Below are positions 1 to 11,353 of a stretch of 64,000 bases of DNA, one piece after another; the first letter of the stretch is position 1, and the number at the start of each line of letters is the position of its first letter. Below the pieces are notes generated by a model, which saw nothing but the letters and a program-made list of their open reading frames with translations, did not search any database and had not been told where the DNA came from. Source of the stretch: Branchiostoma floridae (lineage: Eukaryota; Chordata; Leptocardii; Amphioxiformes; Branchiostomatidae); the NCBI RefSeq assembly GCF_000003815.2, contig NC_049981.1:7006805-7070804 (forward strand). Direction: 5' to 3'. The position numbers were made by a program, and so were the translations under genes.

Positions 1-2
1 TA

Positions 3-921
3 GACAAGCCCGCCTCCGAGCCCGACGCGCCCCCTCGCCGTCCGGTTCAGCTGGAGAAACTGGAGGAAACTCTCCAGGAGAGGCGCGAACGGGTCAAGAA
101 GGAGCCCGCGGGATCACGCACTCAACTGAGACAGCAACTCGGCGAAGCCGCCAACAGACGTGACGTGGGTTATGTTATATGATATGATATGATGACATTT
201 CATTTTTAGTCAACAAGTTGACTATCATCACAGAAATATTAGGAATTATAATGATAAAGAGACTTACTTTTCTTACTTGCTTTATCCGTCCGCTTGATAA
301 AGAGAATAAGAAAGAAAAGACGAAAATCAGAGAGCAATAGGCTGAAGACTTAAAGCTATGAGCTAAATCTTCTTGTTTGTATCCGTCTGAACAGGAGATG
401 TTGGCCGAGGGATCACGGAAACTTGCAGAGAAATCGAAGAGAGCGAAAACCAAGGCTAGAGCAGCCGCCAACAACCGCAAGGGCACCGCCTTTGTCATCA
501 CCTCTGTCAGCGACACGGACGCCATCGTTCCCCGGGACTCGGAGAAGGTGCAGGCTTTGGAGAAACGTCTTAACAAGAGGAGAGAACGCGTGGCGAAACG
601 GACCACCGCGGATGACCTGGAGAAACAGCAGGCGTTAGCAGCTGAACGCAGGAAGGTGAGTTTCTCAGTGCGCTCGCTACTATTGAAATATCGACAAGAA
701 GGGCAGAAAATTTTGTATTTGGCTCAACAAAGGGCATACGATGTTTTCTGAAAGTCTGTGGCTTGTAGTGTGAGTTCTTGAAGATTTTGAAAGAGACTAA
801 GATGAATTTTAAGTAATTCCTGACTCTTTTACACGCTTTGTTGCAGGACAAAAGGAACGAGATCGCACGGAAGTCCAAGGAGTTGGGGATGTCCAGCTGG
901 GACCGCGCTCTCGACTTCTAA
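3..921 (+). CDS. 3' exons of a charged coiled-coil protein, possibly stathmin-like
   Basis: Three exons in one continuous frame: 3-164, 395-655 and 847-921 (TAA at 919-921). Introns are GT-AG (donors at 165 and 656, acceptors ending at 394 and 846), all phase 0 within the window. The 5' part lies outside the window. The product is very rich in Lys, Arg and Glu. It has two related helical segments, LEKLEETLQERRERVKK and LEKRLNKRRERVAKR, separated by a segment reading KGTAFVITSVSDTD, and it ends SSWDRALDF. The order of a short hydrophobic 'GxAFxI' stretch followed by a long charged helix recalls stathmin-family tubulin-binding proteins, but identity is low by eye. A different coiled-coil protein is equally possible. 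Exon structure is solid; function is not. Confidence 0.7.
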
Positions 922-1530
922 TCGATCATTGTTACATCTAAGGTCACGATTGTATGGGCGCGTAAAGGCTGTTATATAAAACCACATCTGGTAGATTTTA
1001 ATGACTCCATACACAGAAATGGAAAAGTACATTTGTTTGCGCGTATGTAACGCTATCTCCTGTACTATGTTCGACGTTAACAAAACTCAAGTCAGTTGTA
1101 AATGGGTGGATCAACTCAGAAATGTTAGAAAAAAAGTTAAAATAAATATGTTCTTTCCAACATGGGATAAAGTTCGCCTCTGGATGGTGTACATGTGGGT
1201 TTAAAAACGCTTCAGGTTCAAAGGGGGCTGACGATCGGTTCTTTTTCGAAATTCCATATAGAAATGGAAAGAAACTACGATGTTTTTAAATACGTCACCT
1301 GCCGTTTAAGATATGTTGTTTATTAGAAAAATATACATATTAACTAAAAAAAAAAGAGTACGTTCGCTTTTCAAATATAGTGTCATGTTAAAGCTAACCC
1401 CTTGCCTTGGTTTGTTCTGAAATAAGTCCAGTGCTTTGAAAAGCGTTTACAAAAAAGTTGAATGTAATGCATATATCAGCAGGTATTATCTCCTTTGCAG
1501 CGAGCTGTAAGGCACTCGCATGTTGTAGCA

Positions 1531-1536
1531 AATAAA
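1531..1536 (+). promoter_or_regulatory. poly(A) signal for the 3-921 gene
   Basis: AATAAA followed within ~10 bases by a T/GT-rich stretch, about 610 bases after the stop codon. A second AATAAA at 1141-1146 may serve a shorter 3' UTR. Confidence 0.5.
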
Positions 1537-1560
1537 GTTTTTGTTTTCATCTTTCAATAT

Positions 1561-2675
1561 GAGCCGCATGTCATCTATTGTCTGATATTACATTAGCTAT
1601 TTGTCGGATTAATGTCATAGTGTGCCCAATTTTACAAATATAGACATGTTTTGTTTATCAATTCTACTTTATGAGGATTTCTGAGTAATTGTGGAGCGTA
1701 ATTCTAAAATTTAGATCACGCAAACGACAATGAAAGGTCAACACGGAATATAAGAACAAATCCCATATGTTTTGCATAGTTAGCAATGATAGCGAAGCAA
1801 AAAAACGTTTCAACGAAACTGTATCATTGCATTCTTTCATTGTTGTATTCTTCCATTAAATCCAGCAGGCTCTAGACATTTGTCGCACAAGCGGTAAGAT
1901 GTAAAACACGCATATATCCCGTTAAAACCTGTCGTAAAATTTCCATGGGTCAAAAATACCTCCTAGCAGTCCATGTCATTATTGTATAAGAAATAACTAA
2001 TGATTGCAAAGACGATATGACTCGCTAAGGGGCCTCAATGACACGTGGCTAATGCCTACATACTCCAATGACATTTGTACAGTCTACAATTTTACTTTCT
2101 AGGCTTGCTTATGATTAATCAAGAAGAATTAATCAAAACAAACATTAAAAGTTTCAATACTGATTTTCAATGCCTTATTTACCAGTCAACATTGAGAGCG
2201 AAATATCATAATGAGGTTACCTAGCTATCCTGTGCTGATATCATGTTTCCTATCACAGAGGTGCCCAAGTATTTATATGAATTTTACGGAATTGACAATA
2301 TCCCATATCAAGAAATATACGAGTCATACGATTTTTTATTATATTTAGTAATAATTATATATATGCCATGACATGACATGATTTGTAATTTCCTTGATGC
2401 TACAACATCAAAGTGAATGGTAATAAAGGGCTGTATATTGCAGAAATTGTTTTTGATCATTTTCTACATTATGAATTGATTCTACCTTATTGCACTGCAC
2501 AGCAATATTCACAGCGTATCAATACGACTTAGATGCGCCATGCGGACGACTTGAAATATGCACACTTTCCTCTGCCGCTTGAGTTGTCCAAGTTTCAGAC
2601 AAGCCAAGGAACGTGTAGAACGCGTTCAGTGGTTTTCTCGAAATGTTACTGAAGATTCGTAAATAACTTCATCAG
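1561..2675. other. AT-rich intergenic, nothing recognised
   Basis: No convincing exon, tRNA or structured repeat was seen on either strand. Confidence 0.5.
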
Positions 2676-2775
2676 GTTGGCAATTATTCATATAGTAAGG
2701 CTCTTTAGGCACAACCAGGGAGTACTTTATACTTCCAACGTTTTGATGTCTATCAGACACCATCATCAGGGCAGA

Positions 2776-3051
2776 ATGACTGGAAACTACTTCTTGCTGC
2801 TACTTATAGCCAGTGTAGGTGGCGCTGCAGCAGCCAGAATGTCGTCCCAAACATGGCTCAGTTTGTATCCCAGTCATGATGCAAAAACGTGGTATTTAAG
2901 GATGTTAAATCGAAGACGGTGGTTTCAAGCTGTGATATTTAAAGACACACATTGTACTCGTACATTGCAATTGGAACCACTGGCCGTCAACTTGATATTT
3001 CTTAAATACCCTGTGTCTAAAAACAACGGATATAGGTTACCCCACAGATAA
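2776..3051 (+). CDS. Doubtful small ORF with signal-peptide-like start
   Basis: An open frame starting at an internal ATG gives a 91-residue product. It opens with a hydrophobic stretch ending in Ala (LLLLIASVGGAAAA), like a cleavable signal peptide. The rest has one Cys and no recognised domain. Its 3' end runs into a dispersed repeat (3028 onward), so part of the frame is repeat-derived. It could be a first exon or chance. I keep it only because the N-terminus is well formed. Confidence 0.2.
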   Translation: MTGNYFLLLLIASVGGAAAARMSSQTWLSLYPSHDAKTWYLRMLNRRRWFQAVIFKDTHCTRTLQLEPLAVNLIFLKYPVSKNNGYRLPHR

Positions 3052-3300
3052 AGGTGAAGTAGCGTAACTCTTAATCGAGCTAATGCCCAGACAAATTAAA
3101 CAAATCGTGTTCAGGCACATGACAACGATGCATAGTCACAACTTCTCCGCTAGCTTTGCTTTTTCAAAAGAATTCCAAAGAAACTGCTCAGATTCCGTTT
3201 GAATATATTGACGCAGGGTTTCAGACAGCTAAGTAATTGACTTGCATATTCAACGCCACTTTTGATATGGCTTTATTAATATCATTTTCCTTGCATGGAT
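3028..3300 (+). repeat. Dispersed repeat family A, copy 1
   Basis: Closely matches 12310-12515: shared blocks include GATGCATAGTCA, GACTTGCATATTCAACGC and GGGTTTCAGACAGCTAAG in the same order. Its left part (from CGGATATAGG) recurs at 50955-50995. No coding capacity or clear termini. Confidence 0.7.
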
Positions 3301-3736
3301 TCTCATTAGTAAACAGTTTTTATAAAATTTTCTTGCAAATTCAATTCTGGAGTAATATTCTTTAAGTTTCATCTTTAGCCGCAGCCTAGTCTTAATTAAT
3401 CTCATCTATGACTATGACTATGTATGTAAAATGCCAAATTATATCTTATACAACAAAAATTACAATATACATCATAGAATCTAGGATTTCCTTATTTTAT
3501 TTATTTTGAGAATTACAAATTACCAACATGCTTGAAATTAAGTTTGTTTGGCGAATTCATAACCATTGTTTAAGCTTGACTCCTCTATCGGATACAATTA
3601 ATTAATTGTCCCTATGGGTTATGGTGTTTGAATAGAAATTTAAACAGATATAAAATTTTACACTGACAGTGTACAGATCCAAATAGATTATTGCATCTAC
3701 ATTGTATTTTCAACGCATACCATTTATCATACAGTC

Positions 3737-4131
3737 TGTAGTGAAGAAAACCATTCCAGTATACTTAAATATTGCAATTGTTATAGCAAAGGCTTCAACA
3801 GTCTATAGTGGAGAAACCCATTCCAGTATACTTAAATATTGCAATTGTTATAGCAAAGGCTTCAACAGTCTATAGTGGAGAAACCCATTCCAGTATACTT
3901 AAATATTACAATTGTTATAGCAAAGGCTTCAACAGTCTATAGTGGAGAAACCCATTCCAGTATACTTAAATATTACAATTGTTATAGCAAAGGCTTCAAC
4001 AGTCTATAGTGGAGAAACCCATTCCAGTATACTTAAATATTGCAATTGTTATAGCAAAGGCTTCAACAGTCTATAGTGGAGAAAACCATTCCAGTATACT
4101 TAAATATTGCAATTGTTATAGCAAAGGCTTA
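3737..4131 (+). repeat. 67-bp tandem repeat, six copies
   Basis: Six head-to-tail units with starts near 3737, 3804, 3871, 3938, 4005 and 4072, an exact 67-base spacing. Units differ by a few substitutions (for example ATATTGCAAT/ATATTACAAT). It lies just downstream (in the transcript sense) of the minus-strand receptor gene, so it may be in its 3' UTR. Confidence 0.95.
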
Positions 4132-4589
4132 AGAACTTGCTTTAGACATTCAACTAGAAAGCTCCAGTTCTTATTACATAACAAGTGAACAAATTTAAGC
4201 TCTCGAATATATTTACATACATTACAACGCTATGCAGACTTGCTTTCGACCACAGCACGTGATTATATATGTCAGTGGTGCTATTAAACGTACCACTCAC
4301 CTTATAACAGTTCACAATTTCGCGCAAAACTTTTTTGCCTGGCGATATCACCTTCCTGTGAACATTGTATCTCTCTTAGTCTTGTGTAAGACATTTCATT
4401 CAAAGTAGGTACGGGGAACATACAAACACTACAGTCTATGGAGCAAAGAAAGTATATATACAGTTTAACATATCCAAGTATAGCTATCCGTAATCGTAGT
4501 CCATGTACGAGCCAGGTTTGCTTTCCCGTCGTTGGTGTAGGCAACAGATAACGGAGTTATGTTTTTGAGATTTTCATGGGACACGAGCG
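4132..4589. other. 3' flank of the receptor gene
   Basis: Non-coding on both strands as far as I can see. No clear AATAAA on the minus strand was found close to the stop codon, so the transcript end is not located. Confidence 0.4.
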
Positions 4590-7500
4590 TCACGCTGAGT
4601 TCGCTGTAGCGCCTTTTGGCTCCGCAATGTCTTTGCTATACATGGTATTTTCCAACAGTCGTGTCATGCTGCCATACACAGCAATGGAGGTGTCGTCTTC
4701 ACCCAAGGTTGCCTTATATGTGTGCTGAAACGGTGTAGGTTGTCCAATCGTGGAGGCCGGTGAATGGATGTTAGAGTTGACGTACGTGTGGGTCCGTGGA
4801 AGTTGATCCGGAATCTCATCTTGATGTATCTCCAGGCCTTGTGATTGTGATAGGACGCTAGAGTTGACGTACGTGTGGATCCGTGGAAGTTGATCCGGGA
4901 TGATCTCTTCTTGATGTATCTCCAGGCCTTGTGATTGTGATAGGACGCTAGAGTTGACGTACGTGTGGGTCCGTGGAAGTTGATCCGGTATCTCTTCTTG
5001 ATGTATCTCCAGGCCTTCTGGTTGTGATAGGACACTAGAGTTAACGTACGTGTGGGTCCGTGAGAGTGGATCCGAAATCTCATCTTGATGTATCTCCGAG
5101 CCTTCTGGTTGTGACAGGACGCTAGAGTTGACGTACATGTGGATCCGTGGGAGTGGATCCGGGATCTCATCTTGATGTATCTCCGGGCCTTCTGGTTGTG
5201 ATAGGACGCTAGAGTTGACATACGTGTGGATCCGTGGAAGTTGATCCGGAATCTCATCTTGATGTATCTCCGAGCCTTCTGGTTGTGACAGGACGCTAGA
5301 GTTGACGTACGTGTGGATCCGTGGGAGTGGATTCGGCATCTCTTCTTGATGTATCTCCGAGCCTTCTTGTTGTAATAAGGCGTTAGAGTTCACATACGTG
5401 TGGGTCTGTGAGAGTGGATCTCGGATCGATTCTGCCTGAGTCATCTTCAAGCCCAGTGGTTGCGATGAAACGTTGGAGTTGACGTACGTTGTGTAGACCT
5501 GTGTAAGTGGATGCGGGAGTTCCTCTGCTTTTATCGTCTCTGGGATTGGTGGGCAGTACGAGCTGCTGAAGTTGACTGAATTATCGACTTGTGGAGGTGG
5601 ATCTGGGACCTCTCCTGTATGAGTCTGGTCCGGTTGTAGCGAGGCACTGGGGTTTGTAGACCGGCCGGATCGGAGACAAGAGTCCGGGTTGAATGTGGCA
5701 CATTTTGGCTCCGTCACGTCTCCGATAAACACGGGGTTTTCCAGCAAACGTGTCATTCTGCCATACGCAGCGATGGATGTTTCGTCTTCACCCCAAGTCT
5801 CTTCAAGTGTGTGCTGAAATGGCGCAGGATTCCCAGTCGCGGAGACAAGGGCCAGTAGCTGGTTGTCAGAGTTGACGTGCGTGTGTGTTCGTGCAAATGG
5901 GTCCGGGATCTCTTCATGCTCATGAGTCGTTTCCGAGCCTTCTAGTTGTGAAGAGACGCTACAGTTGACATACGTGTGGATCCGTGGGAGTGGAGCCGGG
6001 ATTTCTTCTGCTTGAGTCGTCTTTGGGTCGTGCTGCTGTGACAGAACGCTTGTGTTGACGTACGTGTGGATCCGTGGGAGTGGAGCCCGGATCTCTTCTT
6101 GAGTCGCATCCAGGCCCTGTTGTCGCGACAGGACACTAGTGTTCACGTACGTGTGGATCCGTGGGAGTGGAGCCGGGATCTCTTCTGCTTGAGTAGTATC
6201 CGTGCCATGTGGTTGTGACAGGACACTAGAGTTGACGTACGTGTGGATCCGTGGGAGTGGAGCCCGGATCTCTTCTTGAGTCGCATCCAGGCCCTGTTGT
6301 CGCGACAGGACACTAGTGTTCACGTACGTGTGGATCCGTGGGAGTGGAGCCGGGATCTCTTCTGCTTGAGTNNNNNNNNNNNNNNNNNNNNNNNNNNNNN
6401 NNNNNNNNNNNNNNNNNNNNNNNNNNNNNNNNNNNNNNNNNNNNNNNNNNNNNNNNNNNNNNNNNNNNNNNTTCTGTCTGAGTCGTCTCCCTGCCTTGTT
6501 GCTGCAACAGGACACTAGAGTTGACGTACGTGTGGGTCCGTGGGAGTGGAGCTGGGATCTCTTCTTGCTGTATCTCCGAGCCTTGTTGCCGTGACAGGAC
6601 GCTAGTGTTGACGTACGTGTGGGTCCGTGGGAGTGGAGCCGGGATCTCTTCTGCCTGAGTCGTCTCCGGGTATTGTGGTTGTGATGAGACGCTAGAGTTG
6701 ACATATGTGTGGATCCGTGGGAGTGGAGCCGGGATTTCTTCTGTCTGAGTCGTCTCCGGGCGCCCTTGTTGCTTTGACAGGACGCTAGAGTTGACGTACG
6801 TGTGGGTCCGTGGGAGTGGAGGTGGGATCTCTTCTTGCTTTATCTCCGAGCCTTGTGAATGTGACAGGACGCTAGAGTTGACGTACGTGTGGATCCGTGG
6901 GAGTGGATCCGGGATCTCTTCTGTCTGATTCGTCTTTGGGCCTTGCTGCTGTGACAGAACGCTAGTGTTGACGTACGTGTGGATCCGTGGGAGTGGAGCC
7001 GGGATCTCTTCTGCTTGAGTCGTCTCAGGGCTTTGTTGTCGTGACAAGACGCTAGAGTTGACGTACGTGTGGGTCCGTGGGAGTGGAGCCGGGATTTCTT
7101 CTGTCTGAGTCGTCTCCGTGCCTTGTAGATGTGATGAGACGCTAGAGTTGACGTGCGTGTGGGTACGTGGAAGTGGAGCTGGGATCTCTTCGTGAGTCGC
7201 CTCCGTTTCATGTGGTTGTGATGAGATACCAGAGTTGACGTTTGTGTGGATCCGTGGGAGTGGAGCTGGGATCTCTTCGTGAGTCGCCTCCGTTTCATGT
7301 GGTTGTGATGAGATACCAGAGTTGACGTTTGTGTGGATACGTGGAAGTGGAGCTGGGATCTCTTCGTGAGTCGCCTCCGTTTCATGTGGTTGTGATGAGA
7401 TACCAGAGTTGACGTTTGTGTGGATCCGTGGGAGTGGAGCTGGGATCTCTAGATCTTCTGCTTGGGTTGTCTCCCGGCCTTTTAACTGGGATGAGGCGCT

Positions 7501-9867
7501 AGAGTTAACGTATGCGTGGGTCCGTGGAAGTGGAGCTGGAATTTCTTCTGCCTGAGGTACCTCCGGACCAGTGAGGCGTGATTGGCCGTTGAGGTCAAGA
7601 TAGGTATGAGGACTCTCAACTTCTTCTTCTTTATCATTTTCAAGGCCTTGCGGATCCGATGAAGCCCCTGATGGTGACATCATTTCTTGCATCTCATCAT
7701 CAGAATCTTGTGGTTGTGGTGGGGCGTTGGAGTTGACGTGCATGTGGGTACCTTGGTGTGAATTCGAGATTTCATCTGCTTGAGTCGTTTCCCTGCCTGG
7801 CGGCCTGCACGATAAACTGACGTTGAATGTACTGTCAGGTCGCGGAGGTGGAATTGGGGCAGTGGGCGAGTCATTGTCATTCGGGATCGCTTCATGCATG
7901 TCTTGCTGAAGCGATGTAGGATTCGTCGATGTTGCGGGGACCGGTGGCAGGTCATTTTGTAGCGGTCCGCCTCCGATAGCGCCTGCAGTATTATCATGTG
8001 AGCGACGCCTCTTGTAGAACTTGAAGCCGACTGCCGTTACCACACCGAGAAAGACCAGAGCCAAACATGCGCTTGTGGTGTAGACGGCTATCATCACGGT
8101 GGGCTCTTTCGTGTCAGCTCCGGGAGTGATTCTCGTCTGCTGGGGGATTATGTTCCTGGTGTTTCTCATCCTTTCCGTTACATTTTTGTGCCACTGGGCA
8201 TATGCTGTCGTGCCGACGGTTGTAACGGTAGGCTCTTGCATCTCCTCTGTCTGTGCTGCCTCCGTACCATGTGGTTGGGATGAGATGTTGGAGGTGACGT
8301 ACGTGTGGGTCCATGGGAGTTGATCCGGGATCTCTTCTTGAGTCGTCTCCAGACCTTCTGGTTGTGATAGGACACTGGAGTTAACGTGCGTGTGGGTCCG
8401 TGGGAGTGGAGCTGGGGCCGTTTCATTTGTGTACCACTGGGCAGGTGCTGTTGTGTAGACAGTTGTCATCACGGTAGTCTCTTCTTGCATATGACCATTA
8501 CCACTTGCCTTATTGGGCACGTTCAATGTCAGGTTTACGTCCAAGTCCCACATCGATCTCCATTTGTTCAGCTGTACGATACACCGGAAAACACCTCCCT
8601 TCCAGCATCGATAGGCTTGCTGACTCATGCTGATAATGCATGTGGATTTACCAATGTAGGGTAGTGCCGAGTGCGCCAAACCTCTCCCAGGAAACTCGGT
8701 GATGGGAAACTCGTGCTCTAAACGTGTGGTTACGGCACCGCTGCATTCGCTGGAGCTTGTATAGGACTTTCCCTTCCCAACGACATTCTCTGTTGGATCC
8801 AACCATCGTATGTTCTCTGGCTGCTTCTCCCAGAAGACCTCACACATGAGAGTGCGTCCGGCGTTACGAAGTGATACCCTGACTGTCGGTACCGGGCATA
8901 TCATCTCCTCCACTTCGGCAACACGTCTCCCCGAGACGCTAGGCGGGTAGCTGCACCTCAGTCTCCTGTAAGCATCTTCACCCATTATTGCCCTAGCTCT
9001 AACAGCCTTTAAGCTGTTCAACGCACATGTGCAGCGCAGAGGGTTCTCTTCTAAGTTGATAAACCTTAAACGTTCGCCCATGGCCGTCAGTTGGTCGCCG
9101 GGGATGGCCGATATCAGGTTGTGTTGAAAATTGGCATTCCTCAGAGCGCCCAGCCCTTTTAGCCATTCTGCGTTCAGAGACAATAACTTGTTGTGTGCCA
9201 GGTTGAGGACTTTTAGTCTGGAAAGATGGTCGAAGCATTTCCCGGCGATGCGTGAGATGTGGTTGTTGTCCAAGTACAGGTACACGAGGTTGGTCAGATC
9301 TGCGAAGTGCCACTCTTCAATAGCACGGATTCGGTTATGGCTCAGGTAAAGAGACTCGAGCCATATCAGTGGCTGAAGTGCATTCTCTTTTATTTCTTGG
9401 ACTTTATTCCAAGACAGGTAGAGACTTTTCAGCTTGGAGATGTCGCCAAACCAGCTTCCAATGGCGCTAATGGCGTTCCTTCCCAATGCCAGTGTGGTGA
9501 CGTTTGGCACAGCGGATAGGATGTCCTGTCCGACCGTCAAGATGCGGCCAGGCCCCAGGATCAGTGTGCGGAGCTGGGCGAGACCAGGCAGTGTTTTGAG
9601 CTCACGGTTGCTGTCGGAGTGTCCAGCGACTTGCAGCATCTTCAGAGTGGCTGGAAGACACCTGAGCTGATTCCCACCCGCCTGTCCGGTGGTGTTACAG
9701 ACTGCACAAGGCAGTACTGAAGTCGAGAGACCCCTGGCGATTTCCCTGGGCACCTCACATGGCTCAGTACGCTTTACTTTACAGAGTTCAGGGCAAGATA
9801 GGCCAGCCGGAGACGAGCCAAACGCAAAACAGAACACAAGAAAAAGTGAAACCTTTAGGTCAGACAT
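4590..9867 (-). CDS. LRR-Ig type-I receptor with repetitive YVN/PxPxPR cytoplasmic tail
   Basis: A single uninterrupted exon from ATG at 9867 to the stop at 4590, apart from the 100-N gap (6372-6471), across which the frame cannot be verified. Residues ~1-22 are a signal peptide. A Cys-rich LRR N-cap follows (C25, C29, C37, C54, C57, C70). LRRs span ~95-275 with LxxLxLxxN repeats, and the LRRCT is ~277-324 (NPLRCTCAL...C305...C324). One Ig-like domain spans ~326-450 (C342, W355, C429). The transmembrane helix is ~592-616, followed by KFYKRRR. The tail (>1,000 residues) is mostly tandem units of the form EEIPAPLPRTHTYVNSSVL. At least 22 of these carry YVN. Near the C-terminus two related non-repeat modules contain AYGRM and VYGSM (YxxM). 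YxN is the Grb2-family SH2 consensus, YxxM that of PI3K p85, and PxPxPR that of CIN85/CD2AP SH3 domains. A membrane signalling receptor/scaffold role is inferred. Single-exon LRR-Ig genes are common in amphioxus. Confidence 0.9.
4760..7560 (-). repeat. Coding minisatellite of the receptor tail
   Basis: Tandem units of about 78-87 bp, always multiples of 3, encode the repeated tail. Blocks such as GAGTTGACGTACGTGTGG recur in nearly every unit. Some units are near-identical (three copies around 7190-7430; 6030-6180 versus 6210-6360), indicating recent unequal exchange. Because the unit length is divisible by three, other frames stay open too and produce spurious ORFs. Confidence 0.95.
6372..6471. 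other. Assembly gap, 100 N
   Basis: Exactly 100 N inside the tail repeat array. This is probably a placeholder of unknown size, since the frame does not carry across it as written. The true repeat number is unknown. Confidence 0.95.
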
Positions 9868-11353
9868 TTCGGTCTTTCTATGTCTTTCTCAGGGCAACAC
9901 AGATCTTGTCCAGCCGTACACTGGAAATATATCACTAACCATGGTAGTAGCCAGTATTTGATAGAGCTTCAAAGCGACACCAAGCTATAGAGTCCTTGCC
10001 CAATACAGTTGGCCGCACTGCTTCTTGGTTCTGCTATATGCCAGGCAGATTCTTTGTCTGTCGAGATCTCGCCATGGCCAGGAGTCATGGTGAATGTAGC
10101 TCGTAATTCGCTGCAGAGTGAATAAATGCAGCAGTTATCAACTGTTCTTGTTGCATGATAGGGACACAGGAAGAATAGCTGACAACGTTGTTAAGCTAAA
10201 TGTGGAACCAAATAAAGTCAAAGTCAAGTCAAGACCCACAAAGGGAAACAGATTTGCATAATGTTATGGTAAACAATTACCTGGATATGAATTGAATCAG
10301 GTTTTAAAGAAATTGTGACTTCTGGTATCAAACACATTTTCCCACACCAAAAACACCATAATTATTTCGCGGAGGCTTGTGCTCTACAGCCTCTTGTTTA
10401 TTCAGGTGGGCATTACAAATTTTGAATACTCACTTTTTAATCAATTTACAGTTTATCATTATTGCTATCAAAGGCATGTTCGATAAATTTCAATACAAGC
10501 ATTTTCCCGCCCGTCTTATATGTCATATCGATACCATACGGAATCCCTTTTCATATTTTTTAACTATACAACAGAAGAGTACAGGGAAGTCATAATCATA
10601 AGGGTAATCATATGCAATACTACAATAATTCTTGCTACCTCTTTCCACAATCGACGAATTCATGAAAAGGAGAAAATATGATAAGGTAATAAACAATGGA
10701 AACAAGAATCATTTTGTAGATAAAAATATCATTGGAATATACAGTCCGTGTTGGCAGGGAAAAATGGGCATTTAATCCATTGCTAATATTATTAATATTC
10801 ATGCTCGTGTAAACATATCCTATGCAGTTAAAACCAGATACCCTGAGCGACGCTACAATATAATGTATGAATATTATTTTGTCCTTTGTTGTTAAGTAGA
10901 TTACAGGTAAACTGTTTTACTTAAGTATGTAAAGGTGCTGGCCCATATACGCTAACACAAAGTCCAAAGAGAGCTTTTTCGTCGCATAATTTCGTCAAAA
11001 TTGACCCCTTCTTGGTGCATACATCGCTGTGTGACAAGTAAGAATAATGTCTAAAAAATACAGAACACTATATAAGAAATATTGTGATCATAAAACCTAC
11101 CTTTACGTTAATCTTGGATCATCCCTGTATCTTATACAGCGTCGTTAGATGATGTTTATGTTCCTGGGAATTCCCGAAAAGAACAGCGTGTTTACTATAA
11201 CACCTACCATTATCCAGCAAGTAAGTCTCTGTATGTTGTGTTTTGTGATATGAATAATCATGACATAATGCTGGCAAAAATAGCTAATCATAATGTGCAG
11301 CGGAGACCTATCAGAGGAAAGGTTACCCATTATAAGTTTATTCATGGTACTAA
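9868..11353. other. 5' flank of the receptor gene / intergenic
   Basis: This contains the receptor's upstream region. A TATA-like ATATATTT on the minus strand sits near 9927-9936, ~65 bases before the ATG. An isolated AATAAA is at 10211-10216 (+). No convincing exons. Confidence 0.35.

Noticed and set aside
3737-4131. Possible CRISPR-like array
   Set aside because: Units are contiguous 67-bp copies without unique spacers, in eukaryotic DNA.
4664-7385. Long Arg/Ser/His-rich ORFs on the minus strand overlapping the receptor tail
   Set aside because: Shadow frames of a minisatellite whose unit length is a multiple of three.
4590-7560. ITAM/ITIM or ITSM motifs in the tail
   Set aside because: The tail tyrosines are followed by V-N-S/T-S; YxxL/I spacing and the TxYxxV/I pattern are not met. 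YxN is the consistent motif.
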